A stretch of DNA of 64,000 nt from Paenibacillus kribbensis (GCF_002240415.1 NZ_CP020028.1:3311501-3375500), one strand, 5' to 3'. Positions 1 through 8,010 are shown, counted from the first letter of the stretch. Numbers and translations: made by a program. Notes: generated from the letters alone by a model not told the origin.

Positions 1-194
1 ATCGTCTCACCGATCGAATACAACTTCCGATTTTTGACGTCCACATTCAGGAATGTAGGATTTTTCAAGCCGGAGAACTCATCCTGTAATGTAAGTGCGC
101 CAGTCTCTTCATTAAAAGTGTACGCATACACTCCACTGCCTTCCAATTCGGCGTAAGAGCCTGCGAATACGAGCAATTTTTGTTGTGCTGTCAT
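1..194 (-). CDS. 6-phosphogluconolactonase-like beta-propeller protein (N-terminal part; runs off the window)
   Basis: Only the first 64 or so residues are present. The start is ATG at 194, preceded by AAGGAGGAC at ideal distance. The N-terminus has a blade of the cytosolic seven-bladed propeller lactonase family (YkgB/Pgl type): an FAGSY strand, then GVYAYTFN, TLQDEFSGLKNPTFLNV and RKLYSIGE. This family hydrolyses 6-phosphogluconolactone, the step between Zwf and Gnd, both of which are encoded about 3-5 kb away on the same strand. It follows the OsmC gene by 68 bases and may be co-transcribed with it. Family assignment rests on the short N-terminus, so a related propeller protein is possible. 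Confidence 0.7.
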   Translation of the reverse strand, partial: MTAQQKLLVFAGSYAELEGSGVYAYTFNEETGALTLQDEFSGLKNPTFLNVDVKNRKLYSIGET

Positions 195-262
195 GGTTTT
201 GTCCTCCTTGAATTAGAAAATAATGGGCAATTGGAATGATTGCTCCTGGTTCAAATATCGCT

Positions 263-709
263 TTAAGAGGCGCGTTCCACGACAGGCTCTGTAGACAAAG
301 CCACGTTTCCCGCAACGGCACGCGAGATCATGCAGGATGTCTCTGCCTGCTCTGTCAGACGTAATGCTTGTTCGATCTGCGATTCTGACGCATCAGCAGC
401 CAGCTGAACCCACGGACGATGCACGATTCGACGATATGTAAAAATATTGTTCGTTACATCGACAATCCCTTCGGATTCCAGCCCCAGGGATGCCACCGGG
501 AGACTGGCACGCTCCATCATCGCTGCCAACGTAATCAAATAGCAGGTTGCGGCAGCACCGAGCAGCATTTCATCCGGATTCGTACCCACGCCGGGGCCAC
601 CCATCTCAGCCGGGATCGAAATCGCAGTCCGCAGTTGTCCGGCTTCAATACGGCCGTCGCTGTTGCGTCCCCCGTTCCAGTCTGCCTTGAGCAGAAAGGT
701 ATGCTCCAT
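263..709 (-). CDS. OsmC/Ohr-family peroxiredoxin-like protein
   Basis: A 148-residue protein of normal length for the OsmC/Ohr superfamily of thiol-dependent hydroperoxide reductases. Two conserved cysteines are visible: one in the helix GAAATCYLITLAAMMER (about residue 55) and one in TSCMISRA (about residue 126), matching the family's catalytic pair. The N-terminal GTNPDEMLLGAAATC stretch is characteristic. It is cytoplasmic, with no signal peptide. The start ATG follows GGAGTG. It probably heads a short operon with the downstream lactonase-like gene. The specific substrate (organic peroxide versus other) cannot be read from sequence. Confidence 0.85.
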   Translation of the reverse strand: MEHTFLLKADWNGGRNSDGRIEAGQLRTAISIPAEMGGPGVGTNPDEMLLGAAATCYLITLAAMMERASLPVASLGLESEGIVDVTNNIFTYRRIVHRPWVQLAADASESQIEQALRLTEQAETSCMISRAVAGNVALSTEPVVERAS

Positions 710-763
710 TTCAGGTCACTCCTCTCTCTTGTATTATGAATCTTTATATAGGTGAATGTAAAG

Positions 764-1972
764 TTAGTCGATCTCCTGATTTTTCGTTTCAGTCCCCAGC
801 AACCCTACAGCGGCTGCTCCAATCAGGATAGCGACGAAGAAAATCCCGAAGATAGCGGATAACCCAATGCCCTGTCCTACCAATATTCCGACCACCAATG
901 GTCCGATGACGCCTCCGATACGGCCAAACGCAGCCGCCATGCCCACACCGGTAGAACGGACGGCCGTCGGATACAACTCCGGAGTATAGGCATACATCGC
1001 TCCCCACGCACCAAGATTAAAGAAGGACAAGCAAATCCCAGCAGCCAGCAGCATCCCGGCCGTTTCCGCGGTTCCGAACCAAATGGCAGACACCGCCGTC
1101 AGCAGTAAATAGAGGATCAGGACGAATTTGCGGCCCAGCTTTTCAATCAGATACGCAGCGGTAAAGTAACCTGGCAATTGTGCAAGCGTCATGATCAGGA
1201 CATACTCAAAGCTTTTAACCAGCTCAAACCCTTTCATAAACATCATGCTCGGCAGCCACAGGAACATGCCGTAATAGGAAAATACAACCGTGAACCATAA
1301 TATCCACAGCATTAACGTAGACTTGCGATTCGCTCCCGCCCAAATAGAAGCCACACGTTCCCGCAGCGAAAGCTTGATGCTCTGCTGCTTGTAACGCGGT
1401 GAATCCTCAACAGCCCTGCGCAAATAAAGAGCGTACAGCGCAGGCACTGCGCCGAGAATAAAGGCCATCTGCCAACCATACTTCGGGATCACAAAATAGG
1501 CAATAAGGGCCGAAAGAATCCATCCTGCTGCCCAGAAGCTTTCCAGTAATACAACGGCTCTCCCTCGCTCCTTAACAGGCACCGATTCCGACACCAGCGT
1601 CGAAGCTACAGGCAATTCCCCGCCCAAGCCTGCGCCTGCAATAAAACGCAGCACCAGCAGCACTCCGAGCCCCGTCGCAAAAGCAGACAGACCACTGGCA
1701 ATGGAAAAAATCAGCAGCGTCCACACTAATATAGCACGTCTGCCGTAGCGATCCGCTAAAATCCCGGCCAAAGCGGCCCCAAACACCATTCCTATTGAAT
1801 TCATCGAAGTCACCAGACCAATTTGCTCTGATCCCAGATGCCACTCCTTGGCTAGCGCTGCAACTATAAATGAAAGCAGCCCCACATCCATGGCATCAAA
1901 AAGCCAACTGAGCCCTGCGCTAAACAGCAGCTTCCTTTTCTTAGCTGGTGGTAATGAAGTTAATTCACTCAT
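764..1972 (-). CDS. niaP: MFS transporter, niacin permease NiaP-like
   Basis: A 402-residue polytopic protein with about 12 hydrophobic segments. The MFS motif A is seen as GILADRYGRRAIL after TM2, and the N-terminal LSWLFDAMDVGLLSF and GLGGELPVASTLVSE segments closely match Bacillus subtilis NiaP (YceI), a nicotinate importer of the aromatic-acid/sugar porter type. The start ATG is preceded by GGGGAGAG. It is monocistronic by spacing. An inverted repeat CAGATG-N6-CATCTG lies about 40 bases upstream and could be an operator (NiaR controls this family in related bacteria). Niacin as substrate is inferred from homology; another aromatic acid is possible. Confidence 0.75.
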   Translation of the reverse strand: MSELTSLPPAKKRKLLFSAGLSWLFDAMDVGLLSFIVAALAKEWHLGSEQIGLVTSMNSIGMVFGAALAGILADRYGRRAILVWTLLIFSIASGLSAFATGLGVLLVLRFIAGAGLGGELPVASTLVSESVPVKERGRAVVLLESFWAAGWILSALIAYFVIPKYGWQMAFILGAVPALYALYLRRAVEDSPRYKQQSIKLSLRERVASIWAGANRKSTLMLWILWFTVVFSYYGMFLWLPSMMFMKGFELVKSFEYVLIMTLAQLPGYFTAAYLIEKLGRKFVLILYLLLTAVSAIWFGTAETAGMLLAAGICLSFFNLGAWGAMYAYTPELYPTAVRSTGVGMAAAFGRIGGVIGPLVVGILVGQGIGLSAIFGIFFVAILIGAAAVGLLGTETKNQEID

Positions 1973-2013
1973 GATTCGCTCTCCCCTAAATGCATCATAT
2001 ACAGCCGTATATT

Positions 2014-2031
2014 CAGATGTCTTGTCATCTG
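2014..2031. promoter_or_regulatory. Inverted repeat upstream of niaP-like gene (candidate operator)
   Basis: CAGATG, a six-base spacer TCTTGT, then CATCTG form a perfect 6+6 inverted repeat 42 bases before the permease start, where a promoter-proximal operator would lie. NiaR, the niacin-responsive repressor, is a reasonable candidate binder, but I cannot confirm the match to its consensus. Confidence 0.3.
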
Positions 2032-2085
2032 CAGCCTAGCATCTATTGTACCGCAAGCTTACTGAATCTGCGAGTATTTTACGCA

Positions 2086-2121
2086 GAAAAAAACGGAAGA
2101 TTGCCTACGGCAATTCTCCCG
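2086..2121 (-). terminator. Rho-independent terminator after the 23-residue ORF
   Basis: On the minus strand a GC-containing stem (GGGAGAATTGCC pairing with GGCAATCTTCC, with one bulge) is followed by a run of seven T. It sits 19 bases after the small hydrophobic ORF's stop codon. Confidence 0.55.
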
Positions 2122-2139
2122 CCTTCTGGAACCTGCCAC

Positions 2140-2211
2140 TTACCGGTTTTGGACCAGACCGATGATCGTCACCATGAGCACCAGCAGCTGGATGAGTGTA
2201 TCGTTACTCAT
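2140..2211 (-). CDS. Small hydrophobic peptide, holin-like (type I) toxin candidate
   Basis: A 23-residue ORF beginning MSNDTLIQLL and ending IGLVQNR. It has a single uninterrupted hydrophobic helix (about residues 6-20) followed by a short polar, basic tail. The start ATG is preceded by GGAGG at 8 bases, and a terminator follows the stop. Size, composition and layout resemble the Firmicute 'putative holin-like toxin' group (TxpA/Fst-type membrane toxins normally held by an antisense RNA). It lies 112 bases downstream of the SRAP gene on the same strand. No clear antisense promoter was recognised. It could instead be a membrane micropeptide of other function. Confidence 0.45.
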   Translation of the reverse strand: MSNDTLIQLLVLMVTIIGLVQNR

Positions 2212-2323
2212 TCCAATCGCCTCCATCCCATATGAGATACTCCTTCGGCCGTTTCCCCTCTCCCCGGATCATGAGCTTGTTCCCCAATACATACTTATGC
2301 AGGCGGCGGGCAGTTTATGATCT

Positions 2324-2998
2324 TTAAGGTTTAATCCAGGAATATTGCAAATCCATTTCCTGAATGCATTCGCGGCTATCATGTTCATCATTAGCCACTA
2401 GCGGAGTCACCGGATAGATGCTCATATCGCCTTGCTCATATGTGCGCAGTAACGGCAGCAATTCATCGACGTTTTGAATGGACGGGTTCAGCCATGCACC
2501 AATATGTTCGGGGTTCAGAATAGCCGGCATACGACTGTCGAATTCACGTATATCCACATTGGCCTGAACTGTCATCATCGTGCAGGTACGCAGCGGCTCC
2601 TTGCGACTATCCTGCCATATTTCATATAAGCCCGCGACCGCAAACATTTTCTGTTCCGGCAGCACCACGCGTACAGCACACATGCGTTTACCTAATTTTC
2701 TCCAATAATAAAATCCGTTGCAAGGAATGATACACCGCCGGGTTTCCGCCATCTTGCGATAGCTCGGATTTACCCGAAGCGAATTTAAGTCGGCGTTAAC
2801 ACAATCCTTGCCCCAGTAAGGGATAAAACCCCAGCGGAATTCATCAAGCACCCGTTCTCCATCCTGATGCAGCACAATCGGGATATGCTGGGTGGGACTC
2901 ATGTTATATCGTGTTTTGTAATAATACATCACCCGCTGTATACCAAAATGGTCCCTTACCTCATCCAAATCCGCTGATAACGAAAATCTTTTGCACAT
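2324..2998 (-). CDS. SRAP (SOS response-associated peptidase / HMCES-YedK) family protein, atypical active site
   Basis: A 224-residue protein of typical SRAP length. Cys2, which cross-links to abasic sites in single-stranded DNA after Met removal, is present (MCKRFS), as is the Asn of the normally INARAE motif (here LNSLRV, N72). Other family landmarks are WGFIPYW, RRCIIP and SRMPAIL. The catalytic Glu of the usual GxYEW motif is replaced by Tyr (GFYYW, residue 98), and the His normally two residues before RMP is Asp (D154). In the known family, Glu and His take part in autoprocessing and crosslink chemistry, so this may be a divergent subfamily with altered activity. It is probably a nucleoid-associated cytoplasmic protein. 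Confidence 0.8.
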   Translation of the reverse strand: MCKRFSLSADLDEVRDHFGIQRVMYYYKTRYNMSPTQHIPIVLHQDGERVLDEFRWGFIPYWGKDCVNADLNSLRVNPSYRKMAETRRCIIPCNGFYYWRKLGKRMCAVRVVLPEQKMFAVAGLYEIWQDSRKEPLRTCTMMTVQANVDIREFDSRMPAILNPEHIGAWLNPSIQNVDELLPLLRTYEQGDMSIYPVTPLVANDEHDSRECIQEMDLQYSWIKP

Positions 2999-3093
2999 AT
3001 GCTCTTCTTCCTTCCGCCTTTTTCATCTATTGTGCGGATATACAAGGAAAAATATGCATACAGCAAAAAGCGTATAGCAAAAACATATAGCAA

Positions 3094-3123
3094 TATCCCC
3101 GCAGTTGTGAAGCTGCGGGGATA
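3094..3123 (-). terminator. Terminator hairpin after gnd
   Basis: A perfect 11-bp stem (TATCCCCGCAG / CTGCGGGGATA) with an 8-base loop lies 20 bases past the gnd stop. The U-tract on the minus strand is weak (short T runs further on), so it may act as a processing or partial terminator. Confidence 0.6.
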
Positions 3124-3143
3124 GATACTAGCTTATCTCGTTC

Positions 3144-4037
3144 TTACTTTTTTTCTACCGCGTGACCGCCAAATTCATTACGCAACGCAGCAACCACTTT
3201 TCCGTTGAACGTATCCGAGTCCAGAGAACGGTAACGCATCAGCAGGGACAAAGCAATGACCGGCGTCGCTGCCTGAAGATCCAGTGCTTCCTCAACTGTC
3301 CATTTGCCTTCACCGGAAGAGTGCATAACCCCACGGATTTCATCCAGATTCGCATCCTTGGAGAAGGCACGTTCAGTCAAGCCCATGAGCCAGGAGCGGA
3401 TAACGGAGCCGTTGTTCCACACGCGCGCTACTTGCTCATAGTCAAAGTCAAAGTTGCTTTTCTCCAGCACTTCAAATCCTTCACCGATGGAAGCCATCAT
3501 ACCGTATTCCACACCGTTGTGAACCATTTTGAGAAAATGTCCACTGCCGGATTTACCAGCATACAGATAACCATTTTCCACCGCTGTATCGCGGAAAATA
3601 GGCTCAACAACCGCCCATGCCTCCGGGTCGCCGCCGATCATGTAACATGCACCATGGCGTGCGCCTTCCATGCCGCCGGACGTTCCTGCATCCATAAAGC
3701 TGATGCCGTATTCTTTCAGACGGGTATGACGGGCAATGGACTCTTTGTAATGAGAGTTGCCGCCTTCAATAATGATGTCCCCTTTGGAGAGCAATGGTTG
3801 AAGCTGATCCAGCACAGTATCAACAATTTGATGGGGAACCATAATCCACAGGACTCTCGGAGACTGGGTTGCCTGTACGAGCTCTTCCAATGTGGAAGCA
3901 CCTGTAGCACCATAATCCTTCATTTCTTGAATCGCTGCTGCATTCACATCATAAGCAACAACTTCATGCTGATGGTCGATCAGGTTTTTTCCGAGATTCA
4001 AGCCCATTTTTCCCAAACCAATTAGTCCAACTTGCAT
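3144..4037 (-). CDS. gnd: 6-phosphogluconate dehydrogenase, decarboxylating (short GntZ/YqeC type)
   Basis: Converts 6-phosphogluconate to ribulose 5-phosphate, CO2 and NAD(P)H. The 297 residues match the short bacterial class (about 300 aa, as against 470 for the long form). The N-terminal Rossmann motif is GLIGLGKMG. The substrate motifs GGNSHYKES and GTSGGMEGARHGACYMIGG are present, and HFLKMVHNGVEYG carries the catalytic Lys and the HN pair. I chose ATG at 4037 because AGGAGG lies 8 bases before it; an in-frame TTG 24 bases upstream overlaps nothing useful. The gene follows zwf by 48 bases on the same strand, so both oxidative-branch dehydrogenases are probably one transcript. Confidence 0.92.
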   Translation of the reverse strand: MQVGLIGLGKMGLNLGKNLIDHQHEVVAYDVNAAAIQEMKDYGATGASTLEELVQATQSPRVLWIMVPHQIVDTVLDQLQPLLSKGDIIIEGGNSHYKESIARHTRLKEYGISFMDAGTSGGMEGARHGACYMIGGDPEAWAVVEPIFRDTAVENGYLYAGKSGSGHFLKMVHNGVEYGMMASIGEGFEVLEKSNFDFDYEQVARVWNNGSVIRSWLMGLTERAFSKDANLDEIRGVMHSSGEGKWTVEEALDLQAATPVIALSLLMRYRSLDSDTFNGKVVAALRNEFGGHAVEKK

Positions 4038-4085
4038 TGTAAAGGCCTCCTGCCGTAGCAAAATATATTGTCTATTTGTTAATGC

Positions 4086-5588
4086 TTATGAACGAACAAC
4101 TGCTTTTTCAGAACTTTCGGACTTTTGATCCAGCCACCATGTAAAGCCCTGTTCCTCTAACAATTGATCCGAAGCTTCCGGACCATAGGAGCCTGCTGCA
4201 TAGGTGTGAAGCGGAACTTCTCCACGTGCAAAAGCTTCCAGCACAGGTTGTACCCACATCCATGAAAGCTCAACTTCATTCCAGTGAGCAAAAAAGGTGG
4301 AGTCGCCGCGCAGCGCATCAAAGATAAGGCGCTCATAAGCTTCCGGTACATCCTTGTCCTCGGAATTATAGTTCATCAGAACCGTCTCCAGTTGACCATT
4401 GTTCAGCGGGTCTTTGCTGTTCAGACGCAGAGTTACCTTTTCATCTGGATTCACATGAATGATAAGTAAGTTTGGTTCAGATGGCTGCCCTTGAGCGGCA
4501 TATGGATCTGTGCTGTCCTGTTTGAATTCCACAACGATACGTGTGGATTTTTCTTTCATGCGTTTGCCAGTGCGAATATAGAATGGCACGCCTGACCATT
4601 GCTCATTGTCAATCCATAGACGGGCTGAAATAAATGTATCATTTTGCGAATCAGGCGCAATGCCCAGTTCTTCTTTATAGGAAGGAACTGCGTTTCCGTT
4701 AATCTCACCGCTCGTATATTGCCCTCTAACCACACTGGAAGCAATATCCGAAGGATCAAGCGCACGGAGTGCCTGCATAACCTTGCTTTTTTCGTCACGC
4801 ACCTGTCCAGCAGTTACATGTTCAGGCTTGTTCATGGCTGCCATCATCAGCACCTGCAGCATGTGATTTTGTACCATGTCACGAATAGCTCCAGAATGAT
4901 CGTAGTATCCAGCACGTTCTTCAACCCCTACGATCTCGGAAGCGGTAATTTGTACATTGGCAATGTACTGATTGTTCCATACTCCTTGAAGCAAAGGATT
5001 GGCAAATTTCAAGGCTTCCAGGTTTTGCACCATCGGCTTGCCCAAGTAGTGGTCAATACGGTAAATCTCGTCCTCAGCAAATGTTCTGCTCAAACGATCA
5101 TTCAGCTCGCGTGCTGATTCCAGATCATGTCCAAACGGTTTTTCGATAATCAGTCGTTTCCAGCCCTTGGTTTCGGCCAGACCGCTTTCCCGGATATTGA
5201 GGGCAATCACATCAAAAAATTCCGGTGCCACCGATAAATAAAACATGCGGTTCCCCGGAATTCCCAAATCATTTTCACGCTGTTCAGCAAGCTGTAGCAG
5301 CTTTTTATAATCTTCCGGATGATTGACGTTCAAAGCGCTATAGCGGAACGCACTCAGGAATTGATCCATCTGTGCACGGTCATCATTCACGTGTCTGGAG
5401 AAATCCTTAATGGATTGCTCTACATTACTTTGAAATTGCTCGTCAGCCACTTCACGGCGCCCCATCCCAATTACAGAGAAGGAAGCCGGAATTTTACCTT
5501 CTACAAACAAATTATACAAGGCAGGGTAAATTTTGCGTTTTGCTAAATCCCCTGTCGCTCCAAATAAGACAAAAGTCATTGAATCCAT
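4086..5588 (-). CDS. zwf: Glucose-6-phosphate 1-dehydrogenase
   Basis: First enzyme of the oxidative pentose-phosphate pathway, producing 6-phosphogluconolactone and NADPH in the cytoplasm. Of its 500 residues, the N-terminal nucleotide-binding motif is GATGDLAKRK (residues 10-19) and the active-site signature RIDHYLGK (about 177-184) contains the catalytic His and the substrate-binding Lys. IIEKPFGHD is also conserved. The length is normal. The start ATG at 5588 follows AAGGA; a second in-frame ATG lies 9 bases on. It is first in the zwf-gnd pair and is divergent from the HxlR-type regulator, with about 290 bases between them. Confidence 0.95.
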   Translation of the reverse strand: MDSMTFVLFGATGDLAKRKIYPALYNLFVEGKIPASFSVIGMGRREVADEQFQSNVEQSIKDFSRHVNDDRAQMDQFLSAFRYSALNVNHPEDYKKLLQLAEQRENDLGIPGNRMFYLSVAPEFFDVIALNIRESGLAETKGWKRLIIEKPFGHDLESARELNDRLSRTFAEDEIYRIDHYLGKPMVQNLEALKFANPLLQGVWNNQYIANVQITASEIVGVEERAGYYDHSGAIRDMVQNHMLQVLMMAAMNKPEHVTAGQVRDEKSKVMQALRALDPSDIASSVVRGQYTSGEINGNAVPSYKEELGIAPDSQNDTFISARLWIDNEQWSGVPFYIRTGKRMKEKSTRIVVEFKQDSTDPYAAQGQPSEPNLLIIHVNPDEKVTLRLNSKDPLNNGQLETVLMNYNSEDKDVPEAYERLIFDALRGDSTFFAHWNEVELSWMWVQPVLEAFARGEVPLHTYAAGSYGPEASDQLLEEQGFTWWLDQKSESSEKAVVRS

Positions 5589-5790
5589 GAATTATTCCTT
5601 CTTCCCATTATAAAAGATGAGGTTATTAAAAGTTACCTGAGGAATTAACGTAACCCATAATACACCCAAAATAAGGGGCAAGTCAATCAAATTTTAGCGA
5701 ATTCGTGAACATTCGAAATATCCTGTAATGATAACGTTTTCTGTGGTATGATTGACGAAAGAAAAGAGAAAATAATGTTAAATATGTTAC

Positions 5791-5845
5791 AGTTACTACA
5801 ACATGATATAGTTACTATTGGTATACAGAGTTACTTTTAGTATAC
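5791..5845. promoter_or_regulatory. Three direct repeats (19-bp period) upstream of the HxlR gene
   Basis: AGTTACT occurs at 5791, 5810 and 5829, exactly two helical turns apart. The last two copies extend to AGTTACTATTGGTATAC and AGTTACTTTTAGTATAC. They lie 36-90 bases before the regulator's start, as expected for autoregulation by a winged-helix dimer. A related motif is found before the nitroreductase gene. Confidence 0.5.
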
Positions 5846-5880
5846 TGTCTAAAACAATAATGAAATTGAGGGGATTCAAG

Positions 5881-6201
5881 ATGAGCGACGACAGGCAGCC
5901 CAAGCTTTTGTGCGGCAAGGTGGAACAGTCCTTTCAGATCATCAGCAAAAAATGGACCGCTCTCATCATTCATACTTTGATGGAACATCCCAAACGATTC
6001 AGTGAAATTCATGTCTCCATACCTGATCTTAGCAAACGTATGCTGAACGAACGCATCAAGGAATTAGAGCTTTCCGGCCTGGTCCTTCGCAATGTCATCA
6101 CAGAGCGGCCTGTGCGTACCGAGTATTCGCTGACACGCAAGGGAAAGGAACTTGGTGATGCATTGAATGGTGTAGAGAGCTGGGCCGAAAGATGGCTTTA
6201 A
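5881..6201 (+). CDS. HxlR-family winged-helix transcriptional regulator
   Basis: A 106-residue protein of the HxlR/YodB family. CGKVEQSFQIISKKWTALIIHTL, the wHTH with SIPDLSKRMLNERIKELE, and the wing with TEYSLTRKGKEL are all typical. Cys11 sits where YodB-like regulators carry their redox- or electrophile-sensing cysteine, so thiol sensing is plausible. The start chosen is ATG at 5881 after GAGGGG; an upstream in-frame start has no ribosome site. The gene is followed by a terminator. Its likely targets are itself (three 19-bp repeats upstream) and the nitroreductase at 6945-7547, whose promoter carries a similar motif, a pairing known for YodB with nitroreductases and azoreductases. Confidence 0.85.
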   Translation: MSDDRQPKLLCGKVEQSFQIISKKWTALIIHTLMEHPKRFSEIHVSIPDLSKRMLNERIKELELSGLVLRNVITERPVRTEYSLTRKGKELGDALNGVESWAERWL

Positions 6202-6206
6202 CCACC

Positions 6207-6240
6207 AACAGGAGATCGTCCTACACGGTCTCCTGTTATT
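6207..6240 (+). terminator. Terminator after HxlR gene
   Basis: The stem AACAGGAGATCG / CGGTCTCCTGTT (one mismatch, 7-base loop) begins 6 bases past the stop, followed by a T-rich stretch ATTGTGTTACCTTTT. Confidence 0.6.
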
Positions 6241-6344
6241 GTGTTACCTTTTAAGGATCATAATACAGGCTAGCATACGAAAATAATGGTACAACCACGC
6301 GGGCTGCTCATGATTTTGGATTGAGCCAAGAAAGGATGAGACGG

Positions 6345-6674
6345 ATGGCATTTGGCATTACCCGACAGGAGCTTGCAGCCTGGAAAAGAGAGGTCAGTCG
6401 CGGTGAAATTGCTTTTCTGACGCATTACTGGCTGGATAATCGTTTTCCAGGAATTACAACGGTCACCAAGGTAGGCTGCTCAGATTTGGACAAGCTGCGC
6501 TTATGGTGCAACAATAACGGTTTGGACCCTCGATATATTCATCAGCGTCAGCCCTATCCTCATTTTGATTTGATCGGCAGCAAGCAAACGGAGATTTTAC
6601 GTAAATACGGCATGAGCGATCAGTTAAAACGCTTCGAACAGCATCTTCAAACGGGTATACATCCCCCCTTTTAA
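6345..6674 (+). CDS. Conserved protein, YneQ-like
   Basis: A 109-residue soluble protein beginning MAFGITRQELAAWKREV, with GEIAFLTHYWLDNRFPG and TVTKVGCSDLDKLRLWC. I recognise similarity to B. subtilis YneQ, a small conserved Bacillales protein of unknown role. The ATG at 6345 is preferred because AAAGGA lies about 9 bases upstream; in-frame TTG/ATG codons just before it overlap that ribosome site. It is monocistronic, between the HxlR terminator and a short stem (ACCGCA/TGCGGT) after its own stop. No catalytic motif is evident. The family name comes from memory of the N-terminal signature, so moderate confidence. Confidence 0.6.
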   Translation: MAFGITRQELAAWKREVSRGEIAFLTHYWLDNRFPGITTVTKVGCSDLDKLRLWCNNNGLDPRYIHQRQPYPHFDLIGSKQTEILRKYGMSDQLKRFEQHLQTGIHPPF

Positions 6675-6876
6675 CCGCAGCTCTTAGCGTTGCGGTACTT
6701 TTGTTTACATACCGGAACCTCATACCCATCACTATCCGGGCAGACATACACACTGTTACCCAAGCAAGCCTCGAGCCCTTCCAGCTTGGGAAAACAGTCG
6801 GTTAGTCCCGTTGACGTCTGAATTAATCTCCGAATCAGCGCATTTCCACAGGTTAGTCACGTAACGAATGGAATGA

Positions 6877-6904
6877 CAAAAAGCACTGTGGGTATCACAG
6901 TGCT
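6877..6904 (-). terminator. Terminator after nitroreductase gene
   Basis: On the minus strand a perfect 9-bp stem AGCACTGTG / CACAGTGCT with a 5-base loop is followed by TTTTTG. It lies 41 bases past the nitroreductase stop. Confidence 0.85.
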
Positions 6905-6944
6905 CTGCTCAGGATGAAACCTGGTCGTTTATATATTGTTTGAC

Positions 6945-7547
6945 TTATTTAAACGTTTTTACGCGTTCTTCTACAGGTTGGAACTCTTTATCACCTGGTT
7001 GGAAGGTTGGTTTACCGAATGGCATTTCAGCAATCAGCTTCCAATGTTCAGGGATGTTCCATTCATTTTTTACTTTTTCATCAATCAAAGGGTTGTAATG
7101 CTGAAGGGATGCACCCAGTCCTTCTTGCTCCAGAGCCGTCCATACTACCAGTTGCAGCATACCATTGGATTGGTTGGACCAAATTGGGAAATTGTCCGCA
7201 TACGCTTCGAATTGTTGTTGCAGACCTGCTACAACGTTGTTGTCTTCAAAGAACAAGACTGTTCCGTAGCCGCTGCGGAAGCCGTTCATTTTCTCAGCAG
7301 TAGACTTGAATTGCTCTTCGTTGCCTACAACCTCACGCAAAATATCCTCAGTAATATTCCACAGTTTGTCATGCTGCTCTCCGAGCAATACCACTGCGCG
7401 TGAAGTTTGGGAATTAAAAGAGGTAGGTGTATACTTCACAGCTTCCTCTACAATCTCTTGAATCTTTTGATCGGAAATGACCTGTTCTTTGCTGATACCG
7501 TAATAGGAGCGTCTTTCTTTCAGAGCTGTAAAGAAGTCTTTAGACAT
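6945..7547 (-). CDS. Nitroreductase family protein (Frm2/HBN1-like)
   Basis: A 200-residue FMN-dependent NAD(P)H oxidoreductase. Signature parts: the N-terminal LKERRSYYGIS, YTPTSFNSQTSRAVVL (the FMN-contacting P-S-N-Q segment), and the C-terminal GLGASLQHYNPLIDE and LIAEMPFGKP. The pattern fits the short 'fatty acid repression mutant protein 2' clade rather than YodC. It reduces nitro or quinone-like electrophiles in the cytoplasm. The gene is a single unit with its own terminator. A site resembling the HxlR-gene repeats (AGTTAC plus AGTA on the minus strand) lies about 25-40 bases upstream, suggesting control by that regulator. Confidence 0.85.
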   Translation of the reverse strand: MSKDFFTALKERRSYYGISKEQVISDQKIQEIVEEAVKYTPTSFNSQTSRAVVLLGEQHDKLWNITEDILREVVGNEEQFKSTAEKMNGFRSGYGTVLFFEDNNVVAGLQQQFEAYADNFPIWSNQSNGMLQLVVWTALEQEGLGASLQHYNPLIDEKVKNEWNIPEHWKLIAEMPFGKPTFQPGDKEFQPVEERVKTFK

Positions 7548-7570
7548 TTTTGTTACCTCCTGAGAAAAAT

Positions 7571-7589
7571 TAATTACTTTTCGTAACTA
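7571..7589 (-). promoter_or_regulatory. Candidate HxlR-type operator at the nitroreductase promoter
   Basis: The minus strand reads AGTTACGAAAAGTAAT, against AGTTACTTTTAGTATA in the repeats before the HxlR-type gene 1.7 kb away. It also forms a TTAC-N5-GTAA inverted repeat. It lies just upstream of the nitroreductase ribosome site. Confidence 0.4.
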
Positions 7590-7655
7590 AATATATATTA
7601 CACTTATCTTAATGTCAAGAGATTTCTTTTTAAATATTACCAGCAACCTGTTGGT

Positions 7656-7940
7656 TTATACATCGCCTTTGTATTTTTTCTCACTGGAAGAGGTGTGCTT
7701 GGTTACGTCCTTGTCGAATTCCTCCTCGCGTTCCATCTTTAAATCCTCCATGGGAATAGCATCTACGGTTTGCTCACTCTCAAAACGATCAAACAGGCTC
7801 TTCTGCTCTGTCGGATACTGCTCCGCATGATCCCGGCTTAAGGGCTGTTCCTGAGCAGCATACTCCGCTGTCCCTCTCCCTGTCTCTTCTTTCCCGTCAT
7901 TCTGATTCTGGTGGTGCAGCTCATCGTTAAATGAGGCCAT
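7656..7940 (-). CDS. Small acidic hydrophilic protein of unknown function
   Basis: A 94-residue protein beginning MASFNDELHHQNQNDG, extremely polar, rich in Glu, Asp, Gln and Lys, with no hydrophobic core or cysteine, and therefore probably disordered. The start ATG at 7940 is preceded by GGGAGGG; an upstream extension of the frame lacks a ribosome site. I do not recognise the family. Low-complexity acidic proteins like this are common in spore-forming Bacillales, but nothing here proves a spore role. It is downstream of a terminator that ends the neighbouring ferredoxin operon, so it is transcribed separately. Confidence 0.6.
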   Translation of the reverse strand: MASFNDELHHQNQNDGKEETGRGTAEYAAQEQPLSRDHAEQYPTEQKSLFDRFESEQTVDAIPMEDLKMEREEEFDKDVTKHTSSSEKKYKGDV

Positions 7941-8010
7941 TGTTGTTTCCCTCCCTCTCGGCTTAGTTGTCCACAGTATACTTTTACCTTTCAGAACAGG
8001 GATTAAACGC

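Noticed and set aside
3162..4025. 287-codon plus-strand ORF
   Set aside because: Antisense of gnd, whose motifs are unambiguous.
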